Positions 22,971 to 23,752 of a stretch of DNA of 23,752 nt are shown here, piece after piece. The translations under genes were made by a program, and so were the position numbers. Source of the stretch: a virus. Position 1 is the stretch's first letter. Every line of letters begins with the position of its first letter. The notes below the pieces were generated by a model. That model was not told the DNA's origin and did not search any database. It saw only the letters and a list, made by a program, of their open reading frames with translations. The DNA lies in IMG/VR virus record IMGVR_UViG_3300035698_005767, positions 1 to 23,752 of that record; one strand, 5' to 3'.

Positions 22971-23397
22971 TTTTCAATCTTTCTAATATTCTGTTTAATT
23001 TCTTACTTCTTTTTTGTAAGGAAGTTTCAGGTCTTGGTATAAAATCAAAAGCAGTTATACTTTCCATTACTATTTTCCCATTAACTATTTCACCTTTCCC
23101 TCTACTGGATATATCAAAATTTATATCCATATCTTTTAATTCCTGTAATATATTTCCTGATTCAGTATCTAATATTTTTATTTCAGCCCATATACCATCA
23201 TCATAAACTTCAATATCTTTAATAACGTGAGAAACATTACTTAATAATACATCTGTACCAACTTCCCCATCATGTGATAATTCACCCATTAACATTCCTC
23301 TATTACTTATATCTTCTAATTTACCCCAATCATAACTATTCTTGTCATAAATTCTCCCGTTTTTATTCTTTCCAAATTCTATTAATCTATCTTTCAT
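22954..23397 (-). CDS. S77-like serine protease, T4 gp21 prohead protease type
   Basis: 147 residues. Three blocks match T4 gp21: 'NKNGRIYDKNSY' (11-22; gp21 has NRNKRLYP), 'MGELSHD' with catalytic His42 (gp21 GELNHP), and 'DISSRGKGE' with nucleophile Ser97 (gp21 VSSRGLGS). The third catalytic acid is probably D118 in 'ITAFDFIPRPE'. His42 to Ser97 is 55 residues, the same as His85 to Ser140 that I recall for gp21. It is shorter than gp21 (about 212) at both ends and has a basic tail instead. gp21 normally cleaves scaffold, capsid and internal head proteins. Here it lies in a run of small - strand genes with no portal or capsid gene visible, so its substrate is uncertain. Confidence 0.82.
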   Translation of the reverse strand: MKDRLIEFGKNKNGRIYDKNSYDWGKLEDISNRGMLMGELSHDGEVGTDVLLSNVSHVIKDIEVYDDGIWAEIKILDTESGNILQELKDMDINFDISSRGKGEIVNGKIVMESITAFDFIPRPETSLQKRSKKLNRILERLKNGNVK

Positions 23398-23723
23398 TAA
23401 AATAACGAATTAAATTTTCTTTTATCTTCCCTAAAAGGTTTTAATAATTTAGGTGATAAATAGTAGTACCCTATCTTATAGTCGGCATATTCCACCAAGT
23501 TTACTTGCCAATAAACCTTTTCGGTTCTTCCTTCAGGAATTAACCAATAATAAAAGAAAGATTCATCTGATACTTCATCAGGTAGTGGTTGATTAAACTT
23601 AGATAATAAATTAACTTCTAATTGTTCATCTGTTAATTCTACATAATCACCACGACCACCATGAACAACTCGTTCAAAGTCATTAGCAAATAAAGTACCA
23701 TCTAAGAAATATAAATTATACAT
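23397..23723 (-). CDS. conserved phage-type protein of unknown function
   Basis: 108 residues, MYNLYFLDGTLFANDFERVV at the start. A strand-rich part with 'FFYYWLIPEGRTEKVYWQVN' and 'YADYKIGYYYLSPKLL' looks like a compact beta fold. It ends 'REDKRKFNSLF', the shortest version of the operon's basic tail. Its stop TAA shares one base with the protease ATG, so the two are translationally coupled. It is the first - strand gene visible at the right edge; 29 A/T-rich bases remain beyond its start. Confidence 0.7.
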   Translation of the reverse strand: MYNLYFLDGTLFANDFERVVHGGRGDYVELTDEQLEVNLLSKFNQPLPDEVSDESFFYYWLIPEGRTEKVYWQVNLVEYADYKIGYYYLSPKLLKPFREDKRKFNSLF

Positions 23724-23752
23724 TATTTAAGTTTTTTTATTTTCTCTTCTCG

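Overview
The window looks like part of the genome of a large T4-superfamily myovirus (contractile tail). It is about three-quarters A+T. The + strand carries an ordered T4-like tail block: sheath (gp18-like, 5' end cut by the window edge), tail tube (gp19-like), a gp26-like zinc-binding hub/assembly protein and a tape-measure-like protein. Almost no gene has a Shine-Dalgarno sequence; starts are preceded by A/T-rich runs. That style of initiation is typical of Bacteroidota, so I infer a Bacteroidota host, tentatively.

Layout. 1-6.6 kb: tail genes interrupted by two free-standing homing endonuclease genes, one PD-(D/E)XK type with a Mom-like tail and one HNH, which lie on either side of the tube gene. 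6.6-11.9 kb: a HAD-type phosphatase, a GNAT acetyltransferase, the tape-measure candidate, a gene broken by a +1 shift at an A8 run, and two poorly characterised proteins. Four of these late proteins share an N-terminal MKxLKxF-type peptide that resembles the capsid-targeting leader of T4 internal proteins. 12.0-16.6 kb: a tightly packed run of four glycosyltransferase-type genes (one RgpF-like, two tandem paralogues), then a Bcs1-like AAA ATPase. 16.6-16.85 kb: a convergent gap with two strong hairpin terminators and a possible structured small RNA. 16.85-23.7 kb: mostly - strand, short and often overlapping genes. These include a zinc/AT-hook protein, a small membrane protein, a two-domain SAM methyltransferase, an M16 zinc peptidase and an S77-like (T4 gp21-type) serine protease. 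One lone + strand gene (19.56 kb) again carries the MKxLxxF leader.

How the parts may work together. The + block looks like late virion genes, with hairpin terminators after several units. The leader-tagged proteins, among them an acetyltransferase, are candidates for head-packaged and co-injected proteins matured by the gp21-type protease encoded at 23.0-23.4 kb. The - strand operon contains two proteases of unrelated families, and its consecutive small proteins end in similar basic KLNKIL-like tails. These tails also coincide with the start region of the next gene, so they may be a protein signal, a translation-initiation effect, or both. No tRNA, CRISPR array, insertion sequence or integrase was seen.
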